From Thiohalorhabdus sp. Cl-TMA (GTDB lineage: Bacteria; Pseudomonadota; Gammaproteobacteria; Thiohalorhabdales; Thiohalorhabdaceae): a stretch of DNA of 64,000 nt. The position numbers were made by a program, and so were the translations under genes. Below the pieces are notes generated by a model. That model saw only the letters and a program-made list of their open reading frames with translations, had not been told where the DNA came from and searched no databases. The stretch lies in contig NZ_JBGUAW010000009.1 of assembly GCF_041821045.1 (NCBI RefSeq), forward strand, positions 1-64,000, read 5' to 3'. Of the stretch, positions 7,034 through 16,000 are shown piece after piece. The stretch's first letter is position 1. The number at the start of each line of letters is the position of its first letter.

Positions 7034-9073
7034 TCAGACCTCCTCCGTCCGCGACCGGTCCGCCAGGGCCTCGCGGAGTTTTTCGGGGGCGGTCTCGTAG
7101 TGATGGAACCGCATGGTCCAGCTCCCCTCGCCGCCGGTAAGGGATTTCAGGCGGGTGGCGAAATCCTCCAGCTCCGCCAGGGGGGCTTGGGCGGCAATGG
7201 TGACCTCGCCGCGGCTGTCGTATCCGGTATGGGTGATCCGCGCCCGGCGGGCGGCCAGCTCGCCGGAGAGATCGCCCATGGCCGCTCCCGGGACCTTCAC
7301 CTCCAGGTCCGCGATGGGCTCCAGGAGCACCGGCGCCGCCTTCCGGTAGGCTTCCAGGAAGGCCTTGCGTCCGGCGGTGACGAAGGCCACCTCCTTGGAG
7401 TCCACCGGGTGGTGCTTGCCGTCGGTTAGCGTGACGCGCAGGTCGCGTACCGGATAGCCCGCCACGGTTCCCGCCTCCAAGGCCTGGCGCACCCCCTTCT
7501 CCACCGCGGGAATGAACGGCGCGGGGATGGCGCCTCCGGTGATCCGGTCCACGAGCTCGAAGCCCGCTCCGCGTTCCAGGGGCTCCACCTCCAGCTCCAC
7601 CTCGCCGAACTGGCCGGCGCCTCCCGTCTGCTTCTTGTGCCGGTAGTGTCCGCTGGCCCGGACAGTCACCGTCTCCCGGTAGGGGATGCTGGGCGGCCGG
7701 GTATCAACCTCCATGTGATAGCGCTCGTCGAGCTTTTCCAGGGCCACGCGCAGGTGGAATTCGCCCAGGCCGCGCAGTACCGTTTCGTTGGCGTGCTTAT
7801 CCAGATCCAGGCGCAGGCCCGGGTCTTCCGCCACCAGCCGCTGCAGGACCTCCGCGATCTTCTGCTGATCGCCGCGGCGACGGGCCTTCAGGGCGAGGCC
7901 GACCAGGGGAGTGGGGTAGGCGATTCCCCCCGGCGCCATGTCGTCCTGCTCGTGGTCGGCATGCAGGACGGCATCCTGGAAAAGCTCCTCCACCTTGGCC
8001 ACGGCGCAGATATCCCCTGCCTCCGCTTCGTCGATCTCCTCGTGCTCCTTGCCCTGTACCCGTAGCAAGTGGGCCACCTTGACCGTCTTGCCTTCCGGCC
8101 CGATCAGCACCGGATCCCCCTTGCGCAGACGTCCCTGATGGATACGCACGAAGCCCAGGGTGCCGATGAACGGGTCGTGCTCCACCTTGAACACGTGGGC
8201 AAGCAGCGGCGCCTCCGGCGTGGCTTGCGGCCACAGGTCCCGGTCCCCGTCGGGGTCGTGGCGGAGGAAGGGATGGGGGTTGCCCTCAAGCGGATTGGGG
8301 GCGAGCCGGGCGAAGATCTCCAGTAGCTGGCCCACGCCCGCTCCGGTACGCGCGGAGGCGAAGCAGACCGGAATCAGGTGCCCTTCCCGCAAGGCCTGCT
8401 CGAATGGGGCATGGAGCGTCTGTTCGTCCATGTCCCCCTCCTCCAGATACCGTTCCATGGCGGTTTCGTCCACCTCCACCACCTGCTCCACCAGGGCGGC
8501 GTGCGCCTCCGAAACGGAGGAGAAATCGGTGGCGCCCTGGCGTTGTCCCAGAACGTCCACCACCTGTCGGGCGTGTCCCGACGGGAGGTCGAGAGGGAGA
8601 CACTCCTTGCCGTAGGTGGCGGTGAGCTCGTCGAATAGCTGGCCCAGGTGCGTGCCGTTGGCGTCGATCTTGTTGATTACCACCATGCACGGCATTCGCT
8701 CCGCGATGGCCCAATCCATCATGCGGCGGGTCATGGGCTCGATCCCGGTCTGGGCGTTGACGACCACCACCATGGTTTCGGCGGCGGTGAGCGCGGCCAG
8801 GGTCTGGGCCTGAAAGTCCGGATAGCCGGGGGTGTCGATCAGGTTGATCCAGCGGTCCAGGTGCGCGCACCCGGCCAGGCCCAGGTTCAAGGAGTGGCGA
8901 TACCTTCGTTCCAGGGGATCGAAGTCGGTGGTGGCGCTACCCCGCTCCACCTCACCGGCGGTGGTCTTGGCGCCGGATTCCTGAAGCAGGGCCTCTACCA
9001 GGCTGGTCTTTCCCGACCCGGCATGGCCCACTAATGCGATATTGCGGATTTCCGTCGTTTCATGGATGGCCAT
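7034..9073 (-). CDS. Elongation factor G-like GTPase (EF-G paralogue)
   Basis: 679 residues from the ATG at 9073, with GGAGG upstream. The frame extends 36 codons further, but without a ribosome-binding site. G1 GHAGSGKTS (residues 16-24), G3 DTPG (80-83) and G4 NKID (134-137) are intact, followed by domains II-V of the EF-G architecture (RGLGEFHLRVALEKL; KKQTGGAGQFGEVELEVEP). It belongs to the divergent EF-G-like group encoded alone rather than in the str operon with rpsL-rpsG-tuf. Members of that group may act in translocation or recycling under particular conditions; the exact role here is unknown. It converges on serA, leaving only 8 bp between the stops. Confidence 0.85.
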   Translation of the reverse strand: MAIHETTEIRNIALVGHAGSGKTSLVEALLQESGAKTTAGEVERGSATTDFDPLERRYRHSLNLGLAGCAHLDRWINLIDTPGYPDFQAQTLAALTAAETMVVVVNAQTGIEPMTRRMMDWAIAERMPCMVVINKIDANGTHLGQLFDELTATYGKECLPLDLPSGHARQVVDVLGQRQGATDFSSVSEAHAALVEQVVEVDETAMERYLEEGDMDEQTLHAPFEQALREGHLIPVCFASARTGAGVGQLLEIFARLAPNPLEGNPHPFLRHDPDGDRDLWPQATPEAPLLAHVFKVEHDPFIGTLGFVRIHQGRLRKGDPVLIGPEGKTVKVAHLLRVQGKEHEEIDEAEAGDICAVAKVEELFQDAVLHADHEQDDMAPGGIAYPTPLVGLALKARRRGDQQKIAEVLQRLVAEDPGLRLDLDKHANETVLRGLGEFHLRVALEKLDERYHMEVDTRPPSIPYRETVTVRASGHYRHKKQTGGAGQFGEVELEVEPLERGAGFELVDRITGGAIPAPFIPAVEKGVRQALEAGTVAGYPVRDLRVTLTDGKHHPVDSKEVAFVTAGRKAFLEAYRKAAPVLLEPIADLEVKVPGAAMGDLSGELAARRARITHTGYDSRGEVTIAAQAPLAELEDFATRLKSLTGGEGSWTMRFHHYETAPEKLREALADRSRTEEV

Positions 9074-9182
9074 GGCCCAGCCCTCCCGGAATGGCGGCCC
9101 TCCATTCCAAGGTAATCCCTGTCTGTTTTCACCGCCACAGGGAGGCGGATCGATGACCCGGTCCGCAGGGGCGCTACACAAG

Positions 9183-9210
9183 AAAGGCGCCGGCCCGGGC
9201 CGGCGCCTTT
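9183..9210. terminator. Perfect palindrome, terminator-like, between convergent or tandem units
   Basis: A 28-bp perfect GC-rich palindrome (AAAGGCGCCGG, CCCGGG centre, CCGGCGCCTTT) 22 bp past the stop of the minus-strand PEP-CTERM gene. T tracts on either side are short, so termination would be modest. It separates the PEP-CTERM gene from the EF-G-like gene. Confidence 0.6.
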
Positions 9211-9232
9211 CGGAGCGGTCACTACAGTGGCT

Positions 9233-10036
9233 TCAGGACTTTTTGAAGCGCCCGCCGCTGACGCCGGCCCCGAGCATGCCCATGGCCAGCAGCGCCAGGG
9301 TGCCGGGAGCCGGGATCGGCTCGCCATTGCCGTTGTCGCCATTGCCGTTGTCGCCGTTGCCGTTGTCGCCGTTGCCGTTATCGACGGCATCCGGCCGGGC
9401 GACATAATAGAGCGTGTTCTGGGAATCCCGATTGGCGAACCCGGTGTTCCAGAGCAATGTGGTATCCCCGGTGTACTCGTAGAAATCGTCCCCGTCGGTA
9501 TCGCTCAGATTGGCGCAGGTATCCGGGCCGTCGCCGTCCTTGAGGCAGAGGTCTCCCCATACCGGCGCGCGGTTGGAAGTGAATGAATAAACCGCCTGGG
9601 CCTGGTCGAACTTCACGCCCAGGTTCTCGAAATCCTCGGGCTGCTCTCCCGGATCCTGCCCCAGCATGTCGATGTACTCGGTGGCGGCGTTGGCCTCGGT
9701 GACGCAGTCGGCGTCGCTGTAGCAGTTGTCGGTTACATCGAGGGTGAAGTGGCTGATCTTGTCGAGCGCCGCTTCCGTTCCGGACCAGGTGTATTCGTAC
9801 TCCCAGCTGCTGTTGACCTGCGTGATGTCCCAGCTCAGGGTCATCCGCTCGTCCGCCGAATCCCCGCTCCAGCGATTGGATCCCTCCAGGCCGCCGATGT
9901 CGAAGTTATCCCGGACCCCGGTCAGGGGAGCGGATTCTCCATAGGCGGCAGCGTTGGCGTCGCCCGCGAGCAGAAACAGGCTTCCGAGGCCCACCAGTGG
10001 AAGCGCGGCTTTACCGAGCGTCGACAGGTTTTGCAT
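9233..10036 (-). CDS. PEP-CTERM-type surface protein with DNGNG repeat linker
   Basis: 267 residues from the ATG at 10036, preceded by GGAG 9 bases upstream. Signal peptide MQNLSTLGKAALPLVGLGSL ending at DANAAA. The mature part is very acidic, with four Cys (in DNCYSDADC and LCLKDGDGPDTC) probably forming disulfides. Near the C terminus lie four tandem DNGNG units, then the sorting signal IPAPGTLALLAMGMLGAG and a basic end (GRFKKS). The AP in place of EP in the motif is a known kind of variation. Probably exported, cleaved by an exosortase and attached to the surface or extracellular matrix. A sigma-54-like promoter lies 78 bp upstream. Confidence 0.82.
   Translation of the reverse strand: MQNLSTLGKAALPLVGLGSLFLLAGDANAAAYGESAPLTGVRDNFDIGGLEGSNRWSGDSADERMTLSWDITQVNSSWEYEYTWSGTEAALDKISHFTLDVTDNCYSDADCVTEANAATEYIDMLGQDPGEQPEDFENLGVKFDQAQAVYSFTSNRAPVWGDLCLKDGDGPDTCANLSDTDGDDFYEYTGDTTLLWNTGFANRDSQNTLYYVARPDAVDNGNGDNGNGDNGNGDNGNGEPIPAPGTLALLAMGMLGAGVSGGRFKKS
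9321..9380. repeat. Four tandem 15-bp repeats in the coding sequence
   Basis: Units TCGCCATTGCCGTTG, repeated with one or two substitutions, four times without spacer; on the coding (minus) strand each encodes DNGNG. They form the linker before the sorting helix. Repeat number could vary by slippage. Confidence 0.9.
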
Positions 10037-10113
10037 GGCGTTACTCCTGATTTGCCCCTCAGGGCTGAATGAAAAGGACATGGATCGTCCAGAGGGTTTC
10101 ATTCCTGTCGGGA

Positions 10114-10129
10114 GCAAGCGGCATGCCTA
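10114..10129 (-). promoter_or_regulatory. Sigma-54-like promoter of the second PEP-CTERM gene
   Basis: On the minus strand TAGGCAT-GCCGC-TTGC: GG and GC are ten bases apart as required, and the -12 element TTGC is perfect followed by T. The -24 element deviates at two outer positions from TGGCAC. It lies 77 bp before the ATG at 10036. Confidence 0.6.
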
Positions 10130-10206
10130 AATGTAAATATCTGAATTTGTGTTATTTTTCCTTTACCTGAAAAACAATCGACACCGGCTGTTAAGCCGTT
10201 CGACGG

Positions 10207-10221
10207 TGTAGAAAAACTTTA
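10207..10221 (+). promoter_or_regulatory. AT-rich motif shared by PEP-CTERM upstream regions (copy 3)
   Basis: TGTAGAAAAACTTTA, one mismatch from the copy at 3224-3238. It is about 80 bp upstream of the -24 element of the minus-strand gene, in opposite orientation to that gene, which enhancer sites tolerate. Role inferred. Confidence 0.45.
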
Positions 10222-10332
10222 TTTTCTTTCCGTAATTTTTCCAGTGCCGTGAGCGGGCGGAGGAATATCGGAGCGGCGAGCCCCTCGGAATGGCGGGGCT
10301 GTAAAAAATATTGAAAGCGTGGCGTCGAGCGC

Positions 10333-11265
10333 TCAGGAAGGGGGTGGTTGGGGAGGCGGCTCTTCCATTCCGGCGGCCAGTGCGCGCAGCCAGCGGATCT
10401 CTTCCCGCCAGCGCTCCGGTCCGCCGGGAGTTTCCAGGAACATGGGCGCACCACGCGTCCGGGGATCCCGCACCAGCCTTCGGAATGCCGAGGTGCCGAT
10501 GGCGCCCCGGCCCAGGTTGGCGTGCCGATCCTTGCGGGCCTCGAAGGGTACCGCCGAGTCGTTCACGTGGAAGGCGGCAAGCCGGTCCAGGCCCAGCTCC
10601 CGATCGAACGCCGCCCAGGTGGTCTCCCAGCCTTCGTCGGTGTGCAGGTCGTAGCCGGCGGCGAACGCGTGCGCGGTGTCCACGCACACGGCGAACCGCT
10701 CCGGCGCTTCCAGACGCGCCAGGATGGCCGCCAGCTCGGAAAAGCTCTTCCCCACCGTGGTGCCCTGGCCCGCCACGTTCTCCAGTACCAGGCGGACCCC
10801 GCCCTTTTCCGGATTCCGGGCGCACAAGGCGTTCAGTGCCTCGGCAATGCGCGCGACGCCCGTTTCGATACCCGCCTTCATATGGGCGCCCGGATGGAAA
10901 TTGAGCATGTCGATGCCCAGACGGTGGCAACGATCCAGCTCTGCTTCCATGGCGTGGAAGGATCGGGCGGCCTTCTCCGGATCCGGTGCCGCGAGGTTGA
11001 TGAGATAGGAGCCGTGGCTCATGACGGTCCGCAGCCCGGATTCGCCGCGGGCGCGGACGAAGGCGCCCGCCTCCGCGTCGTCCAGGGGCTTAGGCTCCCA
11101 TTGGCGCTGATTGCGGGTGAAGACCTGAATGCAGTCCGCGCCGATGTCCGTACCCCGATCCGGGGCCGTGTGGACGCCGCCCTGGGCGGAGACATGGGCA
11201 CCCGCCTGTATCGCGGTGGATTCCCGTTGTTCGTGCATTCGGGAAGCGGCTTTCTGCCTTTTCAT
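10333..11265 (-). CDS. nfo: Endonuclease IV (apurinic/apyrimidinic endonuclease)
   Basis: 310 residues from 11265; an internal ATG at 11238 is an alternative, and neither has a strong ribosome-binding site. Cleaves 5' to abasic sites in base excision repair, with a three-metal zinc centre in a TIM barrel. Motifs seen: GAHVSAQGG near the N terminus, NFHPGAH, LVLENVAGQG (metal Glu), CVDTAHAFAAGYD (metal Asp and His), FHVNDS and the His of DRHANLGRGAIG, and a C-terminal LETPGG with the last Glu ligand. The last 10 residues are a Pro-rich extension. Likely monocistronic. Confidence 0.93.
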   Translation of the reverse strand: MKRQKAASRMHEQRESTAIQAGAHVSAQGGVHTAPDRGTDIGADCIQVFTRNQRQWEPKPLDDAEAGAFVRARGESGLRTVMSHGSYLINLAAPDPEKAARSFHAMEAELDRCHRLGIDMLNFHPGAHMKAGIETGVARIAEALNALCARNPEKGGVRLVLENVAGQGTTVGKSFSELAAILARLEAPERFAVCVDTAHAFAAGYDLHTDEGWETTWAAFDRELGLDRLAAFHVNDSAVPFEARKDRHANLGRGAIGTSAFRRLVRDPRTRGAPMFLETPGGPERWREEIRWLRALAAGMEEPPPQPPPS

Positions 11266-11710
11266 TGGCGGCGATCAAGTTGTCGGCAGGAAGGCAACCG
11301 TAACCCGCGGAACCGCCGATGGAAAGCGCTCATCAGCGTATCCGCGGGCCGTGCGGGCGGAAGCCGCACATTGTGTGTGACGGAAATCGGGCCATTTCCA
11401 GGAGGTTAGCGCTTTCGACCGGTGGGGAGAGGCCGGTTCCTGGCCCTTGACCCGGATAAGTGGCTGTTCCCATGAATGAAGGAGTGCCCTATCCGTTTGC
11501 GGAGGAAAGAACGGGAATGTTGGAGCCGGCGAGGAAGGAAATAGGCCTGACTCGGGAACCGGATTGGGCATGATTCTTATGTTTGTGAGTGCTAACATTG
11601 CGGGCTTCCGCTTGGGGGGTATGAGCCCGAATGCCGTCGAGCCCCGGTCGCTAGTGGGCAGGAATTCCCAATGTGGTAGGCCAGGTTTGCGATTCTGAGA
11701 GGAGGGCGCC
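11266..11710. other. Intergenic region, no gene seen
   Basis: 445 bp between nfo (minus) and the GTPase gene (plus), divergent promoters expected. A TGCTAACAT stretch near 11590 could be a weak -10, and a ribosome-binding site (GAGAGGAGGG, 11697-11706) precedes the downstream start. I see no convincing gene, RNA or repeat. Confidence 0.5.
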
Positions 11711-13303
11711 GTGTTCCGTTCCCAGGCTTCAAATTACATCAAGCAGCAGCTTTCCAACCTGGAGCAGCATCTCCAGGAGGAGAACCCCATCCTGGTGGAT
11801 GTGGTCCGGAGCTTCCGCCGGCTCGACCGGGTAGGGTACCGAATGGGGCTCCTCGACCGCGACGAGTCCTATGCCATGTTCATCCCCTGGTGGCCCCTGA
11901 TCTCCGTGCTGGGCACATTCTCCGCGGGGAAATCCAGCTTCATCAATCAGTATCTGCAGTACCCCGTGCAGAGAACCGGGACCCAGGCCGTGGACGACAA
12001 GTTCTCGGTCCTCTGCTACGCCGGCGATGAGCAGGTGCGGGAGCTCCCCGGCATCTCCCTCAATTCCGACGCCCGGTTCCCCTTCTATCAGATGAGCGAG
12101 GAGCTGGATAAGGTGGCGCCGGGGGAGGGCGAGCTGCTCGATTCCTACCTGCGCCTGAAGACCTGTCCGGCGCCCGAGCTGCGCGGGCAGATACTGATCG
12201 ACTCCCCCGGATTCGACGCCGACGCGCAGCGTACCTCCACGCTCCGGATCACCGATTACATCATCGATCTGTCCGATCTGGTGCTGGTGTTCTTCGACGC
12301 CCGCCATCCCGAGCCCGGCGCCATGCAGGACACGCTCAGCCATCTGGTGGCGAACACCAACAGCCGCAGCGATTCCAGCAAGTTCCTCTACATCCTCAAC
12401 CAGATCGATACGGCCGCCGCCGAGGACAACCCGGAGGACGTGGTTTCCTCCTGGCAGCGGGCCCTGGCGCAGGAGGGGCTGACGGCCGGCCGTTTCTATA
12501 CCATCTACAACCCGGATTCCGCGGTGACCATCGAGGACGAGGCCAAAAAGCGGCGCTTCGAGTCCAAGCGGGACGCGGATCTGCAGGAAATCCACCAGCG
12601 TATGCGCCGCGTGGGCGTGGAGCGCGCCTACCGCATCATCGGCGATCTGGAGCGTACCGCCCGGGAGATCGAGGAAGAGCGGGTGCCGCAGTTGCGGCGG
12701 GCCCTGAAGCGGTGGGTCCAGGGGGTCTGGGTCACGGACGGCCTGTTGCTGCTGACCGCCCTGGTGCTGCTCGGCGGTGGCTCTGCCTGGATGGGCTACT
12801 GGAACGGTCTGCAGTTCCAGCCGCCCGAATGGCTGGCGGCGGTATTCGGTAGCGCGGTGGGCGCCATTTCGGCCTCGGTGGTCATTGTAGGGGGGCTCTT
12901 GTGGGCCCATTTTGGCGTGCGCCGTTGGATGGCCGGCAGGGTGACCCGCTGGATCGAGGCCACGTATCCCACTAGCCCGGTGCAGGAACAGCTGAAGCGG
13001 GCCTTCGCGCGGAGCACCCGGCCCTGGCGCAGCGCACTGACCACCAGTCCCGCCGGATGGGGACGCCCCGCCAGGAAGCGGCTGAAGGGCCTGATCGAAA
13101 CGGCGGACGGCTACGTGCAGCGGCTGAATGACCGGTTCGCCAGCCCCTCGGGGGAAGGGCAGGGCGCGCCCGCTCCGGGCACCAGCCCCTCGGGCCCGGG
13201 AGGTGGTCGCAGGGGCGAGGCCGCGGACGAGCAATCCGACGAAGAGCCGTCCCGGGAAGAGGTCCCGCTTGGGCGGCAGACTGCGGCCCGTACCGCGGAA
13301 TAG
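11711..13303 (+). CDS. Dynamin-like GTPase with two transmembrane helices
   Basis: 530 residues from the GTG at 11711, with a strong Shine-Dalgarno. The GTPase domain follows an N-terminal helical part: P-loop GTFSAGKSS (residues 68-76), switch II DSPGFD (164-169), G4 NQID (230-233). The arrangement resembles EHD/dynamin-type membrane-remodelling GTPases rather than translation or Era GTPases. A helical stretch (about 285-335, rich in Arg/Glu) leads to two hydrophobic segments (about 343-363 and 374-398), then a cytoplasmic Arg-rich part and a disordered Gly/Pro/Ser tail. Proteins of this kind may fuse, stabilise or repair membranes, and some bacterial dynamins act in phage tolerance; no specific role is shown here. 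It stands alone, with a terminator at 13353. Confidence 0.75.
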   Translation: MFRSQASNYIKQQLSNLEQHLQEENPILVDVVRSFRRLDRVGYRMGLLDRDESYAMFIPWWPLISVLGTFSAGKSSFINQYLQYPVQRTGTQAVDDKFSVLCYAGDEQVRELPGISLNSDARFPFYQMSEELDKVAPGEGELLDSYLRLKTCPAPELRGQILIDSPGFDADAQRTSTLRITDYIIDLSDLVLVFFDARHPEPGAMQDTLSHLVANTNSRSDSSKFLYILNQIDTAAAEDNPEDVVSSWQRALAQEGLTAGRFYTIYNPDSAVTIEDEAKKRRFESKRDADLQEIHQRMRRVGVERAYRIIGDLERTAREIEEERVPQLRRALKRWVQGVWVTDGLLLLTALVLLGGGSAWMGYWNGLQFQPPEWLAAVFGSAVGAISASVVIVGGLLWAHFGVRRWMAGRVTRWIEATYPTSPVQEQLKRAFARSTRPWRSALTTSPAGWGRPARKRLKGLIETADGYVQRLNDRFASPSGEGQGAPAPGTSPSGPGGGRRGEAADEQSDEEPSREEVPLGRQTAARTAE

Positions 13304-13352
13304 GCCACCCTCGGCCAAGGCGTTCCCCGCCCGTTTCCGCCGCTTTCCCCGG

Positions 13353-13380
13353 CCCCGGTCTCCGACCGGGGTCGGTTTTT
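13353..13380 (+). terminator. Rho-independent terminator
   Basis: CCCCGGTC, loop TCC, GACCGGGG, then TCGGTTTTT. It lies 50 bp past the GTPase gene and 68 bp before gloA, so the two are separate units. Confidence 0.85.
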
Positions 13381-13447
13381 GCGCGCCTGGTTTGGTATCC
13401 TTCCCGTCTTGCGCTCTCCCCGAGTCCCGAAGAAGCAGGAGGCATTC

Positions 13448-13831
13448 GTGCGCATCGCCCACACCATGCTCCGAGTGAAGTCCATGGACGACTCGCTCGA
13501 TTTCTACACGAACAAGCTCGGCCTCGAGCTGCGCACCCACAAGGAGCTGCCGGGGGCCGATGCCGACCTGGCCTTCGTACGCGACCCCAAGTCGGGCCAC
13601 GAGATCGAGCTCACCTATAACCATGACGGCCGGGACTACGACCTGGGCGACGCCTTCGGCCACATCGCCTTCTACGTGGAGAGCGTCGATGCCACCTATG
13701 AGGCGTGGCAGTCCCGCGGCGTGTCCTTCTCGCTAGCGCCCAAGACCATGAAAAACGGTACCCGGATCGCCTTCGCCGTGGATCCCACCGGCTATAAGAT
13801 CGAGCTGATCGAGGCGCCCGAAAAGGCATGA
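13448..13831 (+). CDS. gloA: Lactoylglutathione lyase (glyoxalase I)
   Basis: 127 residues from the GTG at 13448, with AGGAGG at 13437-13442. Converts the methylglyoxal-glutathione hemithioacetal to S-lactoylglutathione. The four metal ligands of the family fall at His5 (MRIAHTML), Glu54 (IELTYN), His72 (FGHIAF) and Glu119 (KIELIE), matching the spacing of the E. coli Ni-dependent enzyme. Length is just below the usual 130-135. Single gene, with the next gene 115 bp downstream. Confidence 0.93.
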   Translation: MRIAHTMLRVKSMDDSLDFYTNKLGLELRTHKELPGADADLAFVRDPKSGHEIELTYNHDGRDYDLGDAFGHIAFYVESVDATYEAWQSRGVSFSLAPKTMKNGTRIAFAVDPTGYKIELIEAPEKA

Positions 13832-13946
13832 GTGGATTTCCTTCCGTCTCGGGTAAACGCGCGTCAAGGGGAAGGGGCGGTCGTGCGCGCCCGGCCGGGA
13901 AGGCCGGTCCGCCGGTCGTTTCGGACAGCTCGGAGGGCAGGCACTG

Positions 13947-14384
13947 ATGGCCAAGCCGGATGTTCTGGAGCAGCCGCTTACCGAGGAGCAGATCGAATCG
14001 GAGCTGAAGCGGCGGCGCAGGAAGACCATCGTATTGCGCTCCCTGCTGGCCCTGGGGTTCATCGGACTGGGCCTGGCGGGAGGATTGCCCCTCTATGGCG
14101 GGGCACGCGAGCTGGTTCCGGTGGTCCTTCTGGGGGTCGGGGTGGCCGGCCTGTTCCTGGAGGGCGTGGCGGTCATGGACGACATGGGAAAGGGGGGAGC
14201 CCCGCGTGTCCGCGACCTCAAGCCGGCGAAGGTGGCGGAGCAGAAACGGGCCATGGACTGGGCCGAGCACCACGAGCCCGTCAAACAGACCCTCGACGGG
14301 ATCCTCCGGATCCGCCGCTGGGTGACCCGGGAGGAGTACCGGGCCATTGCCCGGTGGGTGAAAACGGATTTCCGGGGCGGATGA
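13947..14384 (+). CDS. Small membrane protein of unknown function
   Basis: 145 residues. An N-terminal acidic helix and an RRRRK patch are followed by two transmembrane helices (about residues 30-50, [17 protein letters not shown], and 57-75, [17 protein letters not shown]) and a soluble C-terminal half with many charged residues ending KTDFRGG. By the positive-inside rule both termini are cytoplasmic. No family recognised. It precedes argH by 67 bp on the same strand, so may be co-transcribed with it. Confidence 0.65.
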   Translation: MAKPDVLEQPLTEEQIESELKRRRRKTIVLRSLLALGFIGLGLAGGLPLYGGARELVPVVLLGVGVAGLFLEGVAVMDDMGKGGAPRVRDLKPAKVAEQKRAMDWAEHHEPVKQTLDGILRIRRWVTREEYRAIARWVKTDFRGG

Positions 14385-14451
14385 GGGGGCGGTGTTTCGC
14401 CCGCATGCGTCCCAGCACCACGAGCCACGACGTAGCCGGTTGGAGAGCACA

Positions 14452-15840
14452 TTGAGCGAGAAGCCCTGGAGCGGCGCTTTCACCCAGCCCACCGACGAGT
14501 TCGTGGAGGCCTTCACCGCCTCCATCGACTTCGACAGGCGGCTGGCCAGGCAGGATATCGCGGGCTCCAAGGCCCACGCGCGTATGCTGGGCCGACAGGG
14601 CATTCTGTCGGAGGCGGACGTGGAGGCCATCCTGAAGGGTCTGGAGGACGTGCGCGGCGAGATCGAGGCGGGGCAGTTCCCCTATTCGGTCAGCCTCGAG
14701 GACATCCACATGAACATCGAGGCCCGCCTCACCGAGCGCATTGGCGATGCGGGCAAGCGGCTCCATACCGGGCGCTCCCGCAACGACCAGGTGGCCACCG
14801 ATTTCCGGCTCTATGTCCGTGACGAGATCGACGCCATCCTGGCGGAGCTGGCCCGCTTCCGTGCTGCCCTGGCGGACACCGCCGAGCGGGAGGCGGACAC
14901 GGTTATGCCCGGTTTCACCCACCTGCAGGCGGCGCAGCCGGTTACCCTGGGCCACCACCTGCTCGCCTATTTCGAGATGGCGCACCGCGATGCCGGCCGC
15001 TTCCACGACGCCCGCAAGCGGGTGAATCGGTTGCCACTCGGCAGCGGCGCCCTGGCGGGAACCACCTTCCCCATCGACCGGGAATGGGTCGCGGGCGAGC
15101 TGGGCTTCGACGGCGTCACCGAGAACTCCCTGGATTCCGTCTCCGACCGGGACTTCGCCGTGGAGGCGGCGTCGGCCTGCTCGCTGGTGATGGCCCATCT
15201 GTCGCGCCTGGCGGAAGAGCTGGTGATGTGGGCCTCGCCGCAGTTCGGCTTCGCCACGCTGCCGCAGAGCTTTTGCACGGGAAGCTCCATTATGCCGCAG
15301 AAGATCAATCCGGACGTGCCGGAGCTGGTGCGTGGCAAGACGGGGCGGGTGAACGGCGACCTCATGAGCCTGCTCACGCTCATCAAGGGCCAGCCGCTCG
15401 CCTACAACAAGGACATGCAGGAGGACAAGGAGCCGCTGTTCGACGCCCTGGACACGGTACGCGGCTCCCTGAAGGTCATGGCCGATATGGTCCCGGGTAT
15501 CGAGTTCCACCGCGAGGCCCTGCGCAAGGCGGCCAGCGCCGGGTTCGCCACCGCCACCGACCTGGCCGATTACCTGGTCCGCAAGGGCCTGCCCTTCCGC
15601 GAGGCCCACGAGGTGGTTGGCAAGGCGGTGCGGCACTGCATCGACAACGGCCTGGAGCTGCCGGACATGGACTTGGCCACGCTGCAGGGCTTCTCGCATG
15701 TGATCGGCGCCGACGTCTACGAGGTGCTGACCCTGGAGGGCTCGGTGAGCGCCCGGGACCACGTCGGCGGCACCGCGCCGGCGCAGGTGCGTGCCGCCGT
15801 GCAGCGGGCCCGGCAGCGCATGGCGGAGGAAGGGACATGA
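14452..15840 (+). CDS. argH: Argininosuccinate lyase
   Basis: 462 residues from the TTG at 14452, chosen for GGAGAG five bases upstream and because [10 protein letters not shown] is the typical N terminus. Splits argininosuccinate to arginine and fumarate, the last step of arginine synthesis. Signature [15 protein letters not shown] near residue 277 carries the mobile catalytic loop Ser; [13 protein letters not shown] and [10 protein letters not shown] are the other conserved blocks. Overlaps the next gene (lptM) by ATGA. Confidence 0.94.
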   Translation: MSEKPWSGAFTQPTDEFVEAFTASIDFDRRLARQDIAGSKAHARMLGRQGILSEADVEAILKGLEDVRGEIEAGQFPYSVSLEDIHMNIEARLTERIGDAGKRLHTGRSRNDQVATDFRLYVRDEIDAILAELARFRAALADTAEREADTVMPGFTHLQAAQPVTLGHHLLAYFEMAHRDAGRFHDARKRVNRLPLGSGALAGTTFPIDREWVAGELGFDGVTENSLDSVSDRDFAVEAASACSLVMAHLSRLAEELVMWASPQFGFATLPQSFCTGSSIMPQKINPDVPELVRGKTGRVNGDLMSLLTLIKGQPLAYNKDMQEDKEPLFDALDTVRGSLKVMADMVPGIEFHREALRKAASAGFATATDLADYLVRKGLPFREAHEVVGKAVRHCIDNGLELPDMDLATLQGFSHVIGADVYEVLTLEGSVSARDHVGGTAPAQVRAAVQRARQRMAEEGT

Positions 15841-15986
15841 CCGGCAGGATACCGCTCCTGGTGGCCGTCGCCCTCGTTGTCCTCGGCGGCTGCGGCCAGA
15901 AGGGCCCGCTCTATCGTCCCGAACCGGAAACGCAGCAGGAGCGCGCGGAGAGCGCCCCCGACGCTGCCGAGCAAACCGCGGACTGA
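15837..15986 (+). CDS. lptM: LPS-assembly lipoprotein LptM (YifL-like)
   Basis: 49 residues. Lipobox VVLGGC followed by the family signature GQKGPLYRP, then an acidic tail. Known members are outer-membrane lipoproteins that help LptD adopt its correct disulfides in the LPS export machine. The ATG overlaps the argH stop codon and the lysA start follows 14 bp after the stop, giving the common argH-lptM-lysA-dapF order. Too short to recognise without the lipobox and context, but both are clear. Confidence 0.85.
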   Translation: MTGRIPLLVAVALVVLGGCGQKGPLYRPEPETQQERAESAPDAAEQTAD

Positions 15987-16000
15987 ATCCGGAGACCGCC

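Larger units (their letters stand above)
10037..10332. other. AT-rich regulatory intergenic region
   Basis: 296 bp between the PEP-CTERM gene start and the end of nfo, both on the minus strand. Clearly richer in A/T than its surroundings. Contains the sigma-54-like promoter (10114-10129), the shared motif (10207-10221) and a hairpin CGGCT-TAAC-AGCCG when read on the minus strand near 10180-10205. No gene seen. Confidence 0.6.

Noticed and set aside
11729-13663. Long minus-strand frame across the GTPase gene, its terminator and gloA
   Set aside because: Crosses a clear terminator and two confident genes on the other strand; composition unlike a protein.
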